A DNA stretch of 64,000 bases from Bacteroidota bacterium (GCA_030147525.1 JASBVF010000054.1:1-64000), one strand, 5' to 3'. Positions 38,301-47,000 are shown, numbered from the stretch's first letter. Translations and numbers: made by a program. Notes: generated by a model from the letters alone, not told the origin.

Positions 38301-40045
38301 TTCTTACCTTCACCCGGATCTTCGTAAAAAATATCGAGTTTAAAATCTTCCCTTGCTACGTTGTAAGCGCCGATGTTGTAGATGTTTTTCATCATCAAAT
38401 CCCAGGTCGGCAGATCCACCGGCTGGATGGTGCTTTTCAACATTTTAACAAAAAGAACATTCTGCTGCGTCGTGTCGGAGTTTTGCGGGATATCTTCCGC
38501 AATCTGGCCCACCTGGTAAACTGAGTCGCCGTAGGAATATTCGAACGCTACCCCCACCACCTGATCGGGCTGAATGTTTACGTTCAAGGAGATAAAGCCA
38601 AGGTTCGGATGGTAAGTGTACTCCGTGGAAGAGAGGCGACGGGCCGTCACTTTTTCAAAATCCCTTCCCTGCTGAAGGCTGAAGGGCGGTGCTTTCAACC
38701 TGCCGACAACCCGGTCCACCACCTTGGTTTGAGGGTCGTTGAGAATGGTGCCGTAGATAGGGTTGGCGTAGTTGTCCGGCAAACCTTCGCCGTCGAGGTC
38801 CCTGAACCTTGGGACGGCAGGCGGCTGCATGGCAGGAGAATTGTTGGTCATCCGGCTGGTTTCACCCAAGTCGGCGATGGCTACGATGTCACGGATTTCT
38901 TCGGTAGCGTTCCGGGTGTCCGTTACCCAGACCTGAATATTTTCTATGGTGAAAAGTGTTCTGATCTGAGGCAGATTTTCCATCGCCTCTTCGAAATTGT
39001 TACGATTGTAGTGAGTCAGGAAGAAGTGGCGGTTTTCATCATACTCGTCGGCGGCCACTTCGTAATCCTGGAACTGGCTGCCCCCTTGCAGGGTGATTTC
39101 CTCCTGCTCCGATTTTTGTTGCGAAGCAACGGCCGTGAGGCGCAGGCGGCCAAATTGCAGCTCCGTTTTTAACCCAAACAAACTCTGACTACCCGTGATG
39201 AGCGAACTGCGAAGCGGCAAACTCACGTTACCGGCCTCAATTTTTTTGATGATGTCGTCTTCGCCGAAAGCGTCGGTGTTGTAATCGAGCTTCATCGTAT
39301 TGTCGAAGTCGAAAGTCGCCTGGGTGTTGTAATTGGTTTTGAGTTTCAGTTTTTCACCGATGGAGCCCTCCACGTTCATCATGATGTCCATGTCGAAGAG
39401 GAAGCCACCCTGGCGTTGCTGCCTTTGAGTGAAACTTGGATTCTGCGTATTGGAAAACTGTGCGCCAAAGGTCAGGTCAATGTTACCCTGTGGCCGGATG
39501 TCGACCTCCGTACCGCCGAAGAGGCGCTCGATGAGCTGGTTTTTTACGTCCACCTTAGCGATGGGGTCAAGCCTGCCCGAAGCGCTGCGGGAGCCGCCCA
39601 CGCCGGAGAGGTCGTTAAAATAATCCCGCTCCTGCTGGCGGGCCTGGTATTCCATAAATTCTTCGAAAGTCATGTAAGTAGGCGGGCGGAAATAGTCGTT
39701 GCCGATGCGCTCGGTGATAATATAATTTCCGGTTTCCGGATCGTACTCAACCGTCTGTTCCACGGCTGCGGGGTCTTGCAGGTCAAAGGGATTGGAGCTT
39801 GGGTTGTTCAGAAAGTCGCCGGTACGATCTTCCAGCGGAATGGTATCCTGTGTAACGAAGGAAGTAACCTGCAAGCCTGAGAACTTGTCTTTTTCACTGG
39901 TAACAGCCGCCAACGCATCGCCTGCCAGAATGAACTCCGGAGCGTAGGGGCTTTCCGGGAAGTTGGAACTTCCAAGCAACTTTCCACCCAGGGCGGCAAT
40001 TCCAACGATCGTCAAAAAACAGGGTAGTAAAATTCTCTTCTTCAT
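32378..40045 (-). CDS. sprA: SprA/Sov, outer-membrane translocon of the type IX secretion system
   Basis: Start 40045 (MKKRILLPCFLTIVG) gives 2555 residues with a signal peptide. SprA is the very large single-chain barrel that forms the T9SS pore. Family features include the N-terminal GNIDLTFGAQFSNTQNPSFTQRQQRQGG block, repeated ITGSQSLFGLKTELQFGRL- and KVEIWVNELRVFGLDE-type segments, and a C-terminus ending in VRFSLN. Length is slightly above other SprA proteins (about 2400-2500). At about residues 1972-2065 there is an Arg/Gly/Ser/Asp-rich low-complexity stretch that the rest of the family is not expected to share in this form. All sorting-domain proteins in the window depend on this pore. 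It lies downstream of ruvA with a large repeat hairpin between. Confidence 0.95.
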   Translation of the reverse strand: MKKRILLPCFLTIVGIAALGGKLLGSSNFPESPYAPEFILAGDALAAVTSEKDKFSGLQVTSFVTQDTIPLEDRTGDFLNNPSSNPFDLQDPAAVEQTVEYDPETGNYIITERIGNDYFRPPTYMTFEEFMEYQARQQERDYFNDLSGVGGSRSASGRLDPIAKVDVKNQLIERLFGGTEVDIRPQGNIDLTFGAQFSNTQNPSFTQRQQRQGGFLFDMDIMMNVEGSIGEKLKLKTNYNTQATFDFDNTMKLDYNTDAFGEDDIIKKIEAGNVSLPLRSSLITGSQSLFGLKTELQFGRLRLTAVASQQKSEQEEITLQGGSQFQDYEVAADEYDENRHFFLTHYNRNNFEEAMENLPQIRTLFTIENIQVWVTDTRNATEEIRDIVAIADLGETSRMTNNSPAMQPPAVPRFRDLDGEGLPDNYANPIYGTILNDPQTKVVDRVVGRLKAPPFSLQQGRDFEKVTARRLSSTEYTYHPNLGFISLNVNIQPDQVVGVAFEYSYGDSVYQVGQIAEDIPQNSDTTQQNVLFVKMLKSTIQPVDLPTWDLMMKNIYNIGAYNVAREDFKLDIFYEDPGEGKKRFLPESNLEGKPLLRVFNLDQLNVQGDPQPDGVFDFIAGLTINPRNGRIMFPVLEPFGKALADQITEQQFRDKFVYSQLYNQTLFNAREFAEFNRFTIEGSYKSSVSSEISLGAFNIPEGSVTVTAGGQVLIENKDYRIDYQIGRLTILNDAILNAGVPIKIKFEDNTLFGFQTKTMLGLRADYTVNKHLTVGGTYLHLFERPFTQKVNIGDDPINNRIFGLDVNYSNDAPWLTKLVDKLPFYSTKEMSTITFSAEAAALKPGHSRAINENTADGDKGGVNYLDDFEGSVSSIDLRTPFIGTNGWVIASIPQNDGENNNPLFPESEFRDTTLTGVNRALLNWYRIDPSLRGGGQNNPYTQAITQQEIFPNFTPQQQFGDTYAQILDVSYNPTRRGPYNFESLQGTAFSAGLNSDGTLREPGSRWAGIMRQLTTNDFQTANIEFVEFWVMSPYLDTTGAVGGNPEAATGDMNGYIYLNFGNISEDVMLDSRKFFENGLPGPQTQGLRTVETAWGKVPLSQQITTAFDVNPDNRAAQDVGLDGLSDEEERVKFSNYLQSLQSGLSPDAYQAILDDPSNDNFRHYRDYPTNTPVLERYSRFYGTEGNTPINTGQTFVTASTQLPDSEDLDGDRTLNETESYFQYRIPIEYDGDRGIRKDNNPFITDEVVSDDGRRVWYRFRVPLNVLDSDPNFKRVGGIRDFRSIRFMRMYFKDFEKPVNFRFATLELVRNQWRRYTQSLGTPCGAFGGSEGVDATAFDVNTVNIEENSKRTPFGYIMPPGISREQALGVNLNALQNEASLSLRVCDLEDGDARGIFKNLNEDLRQFSKLKMFVHGEEISCGNGQQPLEDGDLSVFIRIGSDFKNNYYEYELPLKISRDSSIAYSDSRYPRVVWPIENDFNIDFELLKKVKIERNDPTSGGELGKLWPFNGYTDPENPTAKVRIIGNPNLGLTKAVMIGIRNPAQDPCSPSPSDKKSVEIWVNELRVFGLDERGGVAATARLDLTLADLGTFSLSSKVSTIGFGALDQQLLERSREQITSYDVATQIALDKFLPEKLGLRIPFYFAYSNETRNPQFDPYDLDIELKDNLDMADTPEERNELKQRAQNVTTIKTYNFTNVRKERTNQEKVPMPWDIANFSFTYGFDETNRRDPIIESDQVTRRRGAVDYKYSRKTTYIEPFKKAIKNDKYLKFIKEMHLNPLPNSYGFSTDLDRRFNTTKYRFAGDDPLVNTYYNKQFLWNRYYDLQWDLTRNIKIQFNADNQAVIDEPDETLMYQRSQLSPNDPNYISDIGQYRRDSIFTNLRDLGRTKNYRHNYSVNYNVPLKNFPMMDWVNLKVRWEAEYSWAAASLSPGARSLGNVIQNGNTRGVDGELNFEKLYNYSPYLKKINSKPRPGASRGGNDRGRQGRDSGGGSTGRGGRDSGGSSGTLGRGDTKDSPDAGGGRRGGRGAGGRNDVDAPGGGSGNQRGGNSRKDRKKGDGEPGTLERALIRPLMTVRSLNLRATEQYGTIVPGYLPDSELFGMNGFGSPGWDFVAGLQPNINRDDYYTDKDWLYNNWQWITGDQYLNSPVVQTYNQTLEGRLKLEPFRDFKIDVEAKRNKQDTHNEFFRRVEVLDPGNPDNRFQQEMQHSIPKDFGSYTISYSALNTLFSDDLSGLFRKFEENRLIIANRLSDNPSIPHEDSIYAAKGYPKGYGPLQQNVSLPAFFSAYAGMDANTMKVTNNYMGDVILKLIPRPNWRLTYNGLAKVGPFKNLFQSFTLNHAYQGTLTVGSYVTDLDYDPAAPQKINTDNLNFYSRFRAPDIRIQEQFSPLVGVDMRLKNDMSFKFDYKTSRTLNVELARGLNETKGTEFTIGFGYKVKDLKLGFLAPKKKGRKPPADQTPARPGSRNQSQAGDFDLTFDFSVRDDITNFHAFDSGGLEVPTRGNRTISILPQATYQLNKQLSLRFFFDYRRNVPKTSQGFPTTNVRSGVTVRFSLN

Positions 40046-40438
40046 AAATTGTATGAGCAAAAACTGCATGAAAATCGAATACTGAGCTATCGAACAAGAA
40101 AGCCGGGTGTTCCCGCAAACTCCTTCTTTATTCTCTGTACATGGGTTATTTGTTACCTTTTTTGCTGCTTTTTACAGCAATTCATTTTTTGGGCAAACGA
40201 TGGTTTAAGACTGGCGCTGTACGCAATGACAGCGTGAAAAAAGCAGAACACTACCCTGTTCCGGTAAGGAGCAGGCTTACGAAATGGAAAGCTAAAACTG
40301 AGCTTTTAAAGTAATTGTAATCCCTATTCAGTTCGTAATGTGTCCAAAAAATCCTGTCGTTTTCACACGCTGAATACCGCAAAAACGCTAAACGGGGTAT
40401 TCATTTTTTGAAACAGCAGACTTTAACAGTTGGTATTT
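40046..40438. other. sprA upstream region
   Basis: This stretch between the sprA start and the repeat hairpin should hold the sprA promoter, but no full TAnnTTTG box on the minus strand was found. A short frame at 40049-40237 has no coding character. Confidence 0.3.
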
Positions 40439-40515
40439 AACGTTGAACGATAAATGATGAACGATGAACTTTCGGAATCCTGTCGTTCATCGTTCATCAT
40501 TCATCGTTCAACGTT
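40439..40515. repeat. Long inverted repeat of GATGAAY heptamers between ruvA and sprA
   Basis: Arms 40439-40469 and 40485-40515 (31 bases each, one mismatch) flank a 15-base loop. Each arm is built largely of GATGAAC/GATGAAT heptamers or their complement. It starts 2 bases after the ruvA stop and could terminate or stabilise the ruvA transcript. Confidence 0.85.
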
Positions 40516-40517
40516 AT

Positions 40518-41108
40518 TCAAGAAAGCTGTTTCAAAGCCAGCCTTACCAGGTCTTCTACGGTTTTTACGCCGGGTTGTTCCTGTAAAACTTTATTCAGGG
40601 CCTTCTGCGCCTGAATTTTGTTCACTTGCAACGACAACAGGGCTGATAACGCTTCCTGCCGGATCGTATTGTCCGCAGGGGAGGTAGAAATGGCAACTTC
40701 TCCGCCCGTTTTCATCATTTTATTTTTCAGGTCGAGAATGATCTGCTTGGCGGTTTTGGCGCCGATGCCTTTCACTTTGCGCAGCGCAGCCTCGTTTTCG
40801 CCGATGATGGCCGCCCGCAGTTCGTCCGGCGCCATCGTCGAAAGCATCACCTGCGCCGTAGACGGCCCCACGCCGGACACGGAGATCAGGTGGGCGAACA
40901 GTTGCCGCTCCTCGTCTTCAGCGAAGCCGTAGAGCGTGTGCGCATCCTCCTTAACGTGGTAGTAGGTCAGAATTTTGACGCTTTCCAGCTTTTCCACCCG
41001 TGCGTAAGTGTTCAGGCTGATGTTGATGTGGTAGCCGATGCCGCCGGCTTCCACGATGATGTAGGTAGGCGTTTTAAATGAAATCGTGCCTTTGATGTAG
41101 GTAATCAT
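40518..41108 (-). CDS. ruvA: Holliday junction branch migration protein RuvA
   Basis: Start 41108 (MITYIKGTISFKTPTYIIVE) gives 196 residues, the usual length; the frame continues upstream only through tandem-repeat sequence. The N-terminal OB fold is followed by two helix-hairpin-helix motifs, SGVGPSTAQVMLSTM and KGIGAKTAKQIILDL, and a C-terminal RuvB-binding domain. It binds four-way junctions and directs RuvB. No ruvB or ruvC is adjacent. It is flanked on both sides by GATGAAY heptamer arrays. Confidence 0.95.
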   Translation of the reverse strand: MITYIKGTISFKTPTYIIVEAGGIGYHINISLNTYARVEKLESVKILTYYHVKEDAHTLYGFAEDEERQLFAHLISVSGVGPSTAQVMLSTMAPDELRAAIIGENEAALRKVKGIGAKTAKQIILDLKNKMMKTGGEVAISTSPADNTIRQEALSALLSLQVNKIQAQKALNKVLQEQPGVKTVEDLVRLALKQLS

Positions 41109-41117
41109 TCTTTTAAT

Positions 41118-41145
41118 GATGAACGATGAATGATGAACGATGAAT
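41118..41145. repeat. Heptamer tandem repeat upstream of ruvA
   Basis: Four units GATGAAC, GATGAAT, GATGAAC, GATGAAT lie 10 bases before the ruvA start codon. The unit is the same as in the hairpin after ruvA and the array inside murF-alr. Confidence 0.85.
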
Positions 41146-41211
41146 TTTCCGGGCATCATTCACCCTTCGTCGTGCTTGATGTTTGATTCAGAAAATTTCC
41201 GGTATCCCGCT

Positions 41212-41239
41212 CTCACTTCTCGCTCCTCACTTCTCGCTT
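41212..41239. repeat. Second heptamer array between ruvA and murF-alr
   Basis: Four 7-base units CTCACTT, CTCGCTC, CTCACTT, CTCGCTT. The unit differs from the neighbouring GATGAAY array but the period is the same. It lies about 75 bases upstream of the murF-alr start. Confidence 0.8.
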
Positions 41240-41297
41240 CTGTTTTCGAGCGGCGAAGGTAAGCAATTCGGGATAGTCGGATATTTCACTTTTGATT

Positions 41298-41305
41298 TAC
41301 TTTTG
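41298..41305 (+). promoter_or_regulatory. Candidate -7 box of murF-alr
   Basis: TACTTTTG matches TAnnTTTG and ends 8 bases before the ATG at 41313, which would make the message nearly leaderless. A -33 TTTG is absent, so chance is possible. Confidence 0.3.
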
Positions 41306-41312
41306 GCGTTAT

Positions 41313-43892
41313 ATGCGCTACACCATCCAACAAATCGCAGAAATCACGGGAGGCGAATTCCTTAGCCCCGGCCCGCACGATGCCACAATCGAACACCTGC
41401 TGCTCGACAGCCGGCAGGTCATTTTTCCCGCTACTTCGCTGTTCATCGCCCTGCAAGGCCGCCGCCACGATGGGCACGAATTCCTCGAAGAACTCTACCA
41501 AAATGGAGTAAGAAATTTCATTATTTCAAAAAAAGAAGCAGCCCCAGCAATTCAAACCCTTCAAACAAATCAAACTCATCAAACAAGTCAAACCCCACCC
41601 AACCTCATCCTCGTCGAAAACACCCATGCCGCCTTCCACCGCCTCGCCCAATTTCACCGGCACCAGTTCACGCTGCCCGTCATCGGCATCACCGGCAGCA
41701 ACGGCAAGACCATCGTGAAGGAATGGCTCTACCAACTGCTCCACGAAGACTACCATATCGTGCGCAGCCCCAAGAGTTTCAACTCCCAGACCGGCGTACC
41801 GCTTTCCGTCCTCCAGATCACGCCGGAGCACGACCTCGGCATCTTCGAAGCCGGCATTTCGCTGATGGGTGAAATGGAAAAACTCGCCCCCATCCTCGAC
41901 CCGGACATTGGCATTTTCACCACCATCGGCGAAGCCCACAGCGAGGGCTTCCCCAACATCGAAACCAAACTTCGCCAGAAACTTATTTTATTTAAAAACG
42001 CCAAAACGCTCATCTACTCCGTTGACAATGAACTGATTGAGCGTGAAATGAAATCGCTCGACAGCCCCAAACATTTCACATGGTCCACCACCGGCAAGCC
42101 CGCCGATGTGCAAATCACCCAAATCAAGACCACTGGCAATTCCACCCAATTCACCGCCAATTTCCCAATTTCCCAATTTCCCAATTTCCTAATCTCCATC
42201 CCCTTCACCGACGCCGCCTCCCTCGAAAACGCCCTCCACTGCCTCGCCCTGCTGCTCCACCTCGGCGTGGCGCCGGAGACCATCGCCCGCCGTATGGCCC
42301 GCCTCGAACCCGTCGCCATGCGCCTCGAACTGAAGGAGGGCCTGAACAACTGCACCGTCATCAACGACAGTTACAACTCCGACCTCACTTCGCTCAACAT
42401 CGCCCTGAATTTTTTGGAACAGCAAAGCAAAGCCCCCAAACGCACCGTCGTACTCTCCGACATCCTGCAAAGCGGCCAATCGCCCGAAGAACTGTACGGC
42501 ACTGTGGCCAAATTGCTGTTGGAAAAACGCATCGGGCGGCTCATCGGCATCGGTCAGGAGGTGGCGATTTTGGAGACGCTGTTGCCTGCCGGTTTCGACG
42601 CACGTTTTTATGAAAATACGCCCGCCTTTCTTGAAGACTTCCACCGGCTCATTTTCCGGGATGAAATAATTTTGCTGAAAGGCGCCCGCCGCTTCGAGTT
42701 CGAGCGCATCGCCAACCGGCTGGCCCTGCGTTTTCACAAAACCGTACTGGAAGTGAACCTCGGCGCCCTGCTCCACAATCTGCGGGTCTATCAGGGCTGT
42801 CTGCGCCCCGGCACCAAAATGATGGTGATGGTGAAAGCCGGCGCCTACGGCAGCGGCAGCGCCGAAGTCGCCAAACTCCTTGAATTTCAGCACGTTGACT
42901 ACCTCGGCGTCGCCTACGCCGACGAAGGCGTGGAGCTTCGCAAAGCCGGTATCCAACTGCCCATCATGGTCATGAACCCCGAAGAAGCCACCTTCGACGC
43001 CCTCGTCCGCTACCGGCTGGAGCCGGAGATTTATAGTTTGGATTTACTGAGAAATTTCATCGATTTCCTGAGGACTGACGTTCCAGCAGCGGCCGTTCCA
43101 ACAGCGGGCGGATTGAATTCGCCCGCTTTTGGAACGGCCATCCACCTCAAACTCGACACCGGCATGCACCGTCTAGGCTTCGAAGAATCCGACCTCGATG
43201 CCCTGCTGGAATTGCTGCGCCACCCATTCATCATTCATCATTCATCATTCATCGTTAAATCCGTCTTCTCCCACCTCGCCGCCAGCGAAGCCCCCGCCCA
43301 CGACGCTTTCACGCTAGAGCAGATCGAACGTTTCAAAAAAATGGCGGAACGGCTGTCTGACGGCCTCGGCTACCGGCCCCTGCGCCACATCCTCAACTCC
43401 GGTGGTATCGTCCGCTTCCCCGAACACCAGTTGGAAATGGTACGGCTTGGCATCGGCCTCTACGGCATCGACAGCAGCGGGTTGCTGCAAGACCGGCTGC
43501 AGACGGTGAACACGCTCAAGGCCACCGTTTCACAGATCAAGCACCTCGCCCCCGGCGAAACGGTGGGTTACGGCCGCATGGGCAAAGCGGAGCGCCCCAT
43601 GCGCATCGCCACCATCAGCCTCGGCTACGCCGACGGGCTGCTGCGACGGGCCGGCAACGGCCATTACAGTTTTATGATCCGGGGAAAAAAAGCGCCGGTA
43701 TTCGGCAATGTCTGCATGGACATGACCATGGCCGATGTAACGGATATCCCGGAGGCACGGGAGGGCGACCCGGTCATCATTTTTGGCAAAGACCTGCACG
43801 TGCAGGAGCTGGCCGCCTGCCTGGGCACGATTCCGTATGAAATTTTTACGGGAATTTCGGACCGGGTGAAGCGGGTGTACGTGCAGGAATGA
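41313..43892 (+). CDS. Bifunctional MurF ligase - alanine racemase
   Basis: The 859-residue fusion joins UDP-MurNAc-tripeptide:D-Ala-D-Ala ligase (MurF, about 1-470) to alanine racemase (Alr, about 480-859), an arrangement common in Bacteroidota that couples D-Ala production to its use. The start at 41313 (MRYTIQQIAEITGGEF) is the true MurF start. The MurF ATP loop GITGSNGKT is at 125-133; the Alr PLP Lys508 lies in VKAGAYG, and the second catalytic Tyr in ISLGYADG. The protein is longer than expected because four repeat-derived stretches are read through at residues 80-94, 282-295, 593-609 and 638-647. Two of these repeats have units that are not multiples of three, so copy-number change would shift the frame of an essential gene. 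Confidence 0.93.
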   Translation: MRYTIQQIAEITGGEFLSPGPHDATIEHLLLDSRQVIFPATSLFIALQGRRHDGHEFLEELYQNGVRNFIISKKEAAPAIQTLQTNQTHQTSQTPPNLILVENTHAAFHRLAQFHRHQFTLPVIGITGSNGKTIVKEWLYQLLHEDYHIVRSPKSFNSQTGVPLSVLQITPEHDLGIFEAGISLMGEMEKLAPILDPDIGIFTTIGEAHSEGFPNIETKLRQKLILFKNAKTLIYSVDNELIEREMKSLDSPKHFTWSTTGKPADVQITQIKTTGNSTQFTANFPISQFPNFLISIPFTDAASLENALHCLALLLHLGVAPETIARRMARLEPVAMRLELKEGLNNCTVINDSYNSDLTSLNIALNFLEQQSKAPKRTVVLSDILQSGQSPEELYGTVAKLLLEKRIGRLIGIGQEVAILETLLPAGFDARFYENTPAFLEDFHRLIFRDEIILLKGARRFEFERIANRLALRFHKTVLEVNLGALLHNLRVYQGCLRPGTKMMVMVKAGAYGSGSAEVAKLLEFQHVDYLGVAYADEGVELRKAGIQLPIMVMNPEEATFDALVRYRLEPEIYSLDLLRNFIDFLRTDVPAAAVPTAGGLNSPAFGTAIHLKLDTGMHRLGFEESDLDALLELLRHPFIIHHSSFIVKSVFSHLAASEAPAHDAFTLEQIERFKKMAERLSDGLGYRPLRHILNSGGIVRFPEHQLEMVRLGIGLYGIDSSGLLQDRLQTVNTLKATVSQIKHLAPGETVGYGRMGKAERPMRIATISLGYADGLLRRAGNGHYSFMIRGKKAPVFGNVCMDMTMADVTDIPEAREGDPVIIFGKDLHVQELAACLGTIPYEIFTGISDRVKRVYVQE
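41550..41594 (+). repeat. Nine-base tandem repeat inside murF
   Basis: Five units nnnTCAAAC (with codon drift) encode the pentad Ile-Gln-Thr, Leu-Gln-Thr, Asn-Gln-Thr, His-Gln-Thr, Ser-Gln-Thr (residues 80-94 of MurF-Alr). It lies in the loop after the first MurF domain, just before NLILVENTHAAFHRLA. Unit length keeps the frame. Confidence 0.85.
42157..42196 (+). repeat. Eight-base tandem repeat inside murF
   Basis: Four perfect units CCAATTTC and one degenerate unit CTAATCTC encode residues 282-295 (Asn-Phe-Pro-Ile-Ser-Gln-Phe-Pro-Asn-Phe-Leu...). An 8-base unit does not conserve frame if copies are gained or lost. Confidence 0.85.
43091..43139 (+). repeat. Large palindrome inside the alanine racemase part
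   Basis: Arms 43091-43110 and 43120-43139 (20 bases, one mismatch) surround a 9-base centre. It is read through as residues about 593-609 (VPTAGGLNSPAFGTA region), directly before the conserved IHLKLDTGMHRLGF motif. It looks like a dispersed intergenic palindrome that landed in frame. Confidence 0.8.
43226..43253 (+). repeat. Heptamer tandem repeat inside the alanine racemase part
   Basis: Four perfect ATTCATC units (complement of GATGAAT, the ruvA-flanking unit) encode the FIIHHSSFIV stretch at residues 638-647. It sits between LDALLELLRHP and VFSHLAASE, in a spot where homologues should run on without a gap. Confidence 0.85.
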
Positions 43893-44096
43893 CTTACCTG
43901 AAATTTCAAAAAAGCTTCACGAATCGAAACTACTTTAATTTTTTTTCTACTTTTAGCCCAACAAAATTTTACCAAACCTCACCTTCGCTGCTCAACCATT
44001 TTAATCATTCTGAAAACAACAAACGAAACTACCGGACAAGCCTGCCGATATGAGTATTTATAATTTTTAATTTTTCACTTAAATACACCTGAGATC

Positions 44097-47000
44097 ATGA
44101 AGCACCTTTCACTTCTATGCACCTTTTTTGTCCTTTCGGTGCAGTTTGCGCTGGCGCAACTGCCCAACGGAAGCATCGCCCCCAACTGGACGATGTCCGA
44201 CCTCAACGGCGTCAGCCACACGCTGTACGATTACCTGGATCAGGACAAAGTAGTTTTCCTCGACTTCTCGGCCACCTGGTGCCCTCCCTGCTGGAATTAC
44301 CATCACAGTGGCGCATTTGAAAACCTTTACATCAACTACGGCCCCGGCGGCACCAACGATGTCATGGTTTTCATGATCGAAGGAGATGCTTCTACCAACA
44401 CAGCCTGCCTGTACGGGCCGACCGGTTGTGTCGGCGGCACCATGGGAAACTGGGTCGCAGGCACTCCCTACCCCATCATCGACAATGCTTCGCAGACCGG
44501 GCCCTACAACATCAACTACTGGCCGACGATTTATGGGGTTTGTCCGGACAGAACCATCACCGAAGTAGGCCAGCAGGGCACTGCCGCTCTCTGGAATTTT
44601 GCGCAAGGCTGCCCGTCTGTTCCTCCGACTGCTTCCACCCTGAACGTTGTCAATGTCAGCTGTAACGGGCAAAGCACCGGCGCTATTTACATTTCAGCCG
44701 CCGGAAACTTCGGGCCTTTTACTTATAACTGGAGCAACGGCGCCACCACCCAAAACCTCGTCAACGTTCCGGCAGGCAGCTACTCCGTCACCGTCACCGG
44801 GTCAAATGGCGGAAGTACAACCCTGGGGCCTGTCGTCGTCAGTCAGCCTGCAACGCCGGTTACGGCTAACCTGGCGAATGTCTCTCCCGCAGGTTGCGGT
44901 TTCGGAGGCAGCGCTGAAATTTCGGCATCCGGCGGAACCGGCACGCTGTCCTATCTGTGGAATAACGGCGCTACTTCGTCCGCCATTTTCAACGCTCCTC
45001 CCGGAAATTACAGCGCCACGGTAACGGACCAAAACGGCTGTACTGCCACCGTCAGCAATATTACCATCAACCCGGCGACACCGCCTGCGGCCGTTGCTTC
45101 TGCACCCGTCAACCTGAACTGCAACAACGCCACGGTCACGCTGAGCGGCACAGGTACTTCCACGGGGCCGGAATATACTTATGTATGGACCACCTCAAAC
45201 GGAAACATCGTCTCCGGTGCTACCACCCTGAACAACTGCGTGGTCGACCAACCGGGTACCTACACGCTGGAAGTTTTTAACGTAAATACACTCTGCACTT
45301 CCAGCGCTTCCACGTCTGTTTCACAAAACACCACTGCGCCAACAGCCTCCGCCGGAAGCCCTGCACAGATCAACTGCAACACCTCACAAGTCACCCTGTC
45401 CGGCTCCGGCTCTACCGGTAGCAATTTCTCCATTCTCTGGACAACGCAGGGCGGTAACATCGTTTCCGGCGCCACCACGCTCACTCCGGTTGTGAACGCC
45501 GGTGGAACGTATACTCTGACCATCACCAACACGACCAACGGCTGCACCACCGCAGCCTCCACCACCGTGACGGCGAACACCGCTGCACCCAACGTTTCCG
45601 CCTCCGGCGGCGAACTGAATTGCACCAATAATTCCGTAACACTGAACGGAAACTCCACCACGCAGGGTGTAACCTACGCATGGACCGGACCCAATAATTT
45701 CAACTCAAACCAGGCATCGCCGGCCACCTCGGCAGCCGGAACGTACACCCTCACCGTGACGAACAGTGCCAATGGCTGCACCTCCTCCGCAACTGCCGAA
45801 GTCGTGTCGAATACCACCCAGCCGCAAGCTTCCGCCGCAGGCGGCACGCTGACCTGCACAAACAGCGCCGTGACCCTGGCCGGAAACTCAACCACCGCCG
45901 GCGTAACCTACGCCTGGACCGGACCCAATAGTTTCAGCTCCAACGAGCAAAATCCGGAGGTCACAACCAACGGCAATTACGTGCTTACCGTCACAGCGCC
46001 CAACGGCTGTACAAAAACAGCTACCGCCGTTGTCAATCAAAATATAACCCAACCCACTGCCAATGCCGGCCCCAACGGCCTGCTGAACTGCAACGCCACC
46101 TCGGCAACGCTGAACGGTACCGGCTCTTCCTCCGGCAGCCAATTCAGCTACGAGTGGACGACCAGCGGCGGAAATATTTCCGCTGGCGGAAACACCCTGA
46201 CGCCCACGGTGAACGCTGCCGGGACCTACACGCTCACGGTTTCAAATTCGAACAATGGCTGCACCAGCACTTCCTCGACCGAAGTGACGCAGACGCCGGC
46301 GGTCACTGCTGCCATTTCAGCACAAACCAACGTCAACTGCTTCGGCACTTCTACCGGTTCGGCAACCGTGACGCCCAGCGGCGGTAACGGTACCTTCACC
46401 TACGCCTGGTCGAACGGCGGCAATACGGCCACCGCTTCCAACCTCAGCGCCGGTACTTACACCGTGACCGTTACCGATGGTGAAAATTGCGCAGCAACAA
46501 AAACCGTCACGATCACACAGCCCAACGACCTGGTGGTCAATGCTTCCTCGACTGCCCAAACCGCACCGGGCGTGAATGATGGCACTGCCTCAGCTGCTGT
46601 ATCGGGCGGCACTGGATCGTACACTTATAATTGGAGCAATGGTGAAACGACGGCCACTATCACCGGCCTCGCTCCCGGTAATTTCACCGTAACCGTAACC
46701 GACGAAAACGGCTGCACCGAAACAAAAACCGTCACGGTCAACGCCTTCGGCTGCGCTGTGAGTGCGGATGTTTCCGGCACGGATGTCACGTGCAATGGCG
46801 CTGAAGACGGCATCGCCGCCATCTCGCTCAACAACGCCGCCGAACCGCTGGAATTCCTTTGGTCAAATGATGAAACGACCGCCGAAATCACCGGCCTCGC
46901 ACCCGGAACTTACTCCGTGACGGCCAGCGACGACAACGGCTGCGAAGTCGTGGCGTCCATTGAAATTGAAGAACCGTCCGCACTGAATGCCAATGCCACC

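Noticed and set aside
41118-41239. Possible CRISPR array
   Set aside because: Repeats are only 7 bases with no spacers, and no cas genes are present.
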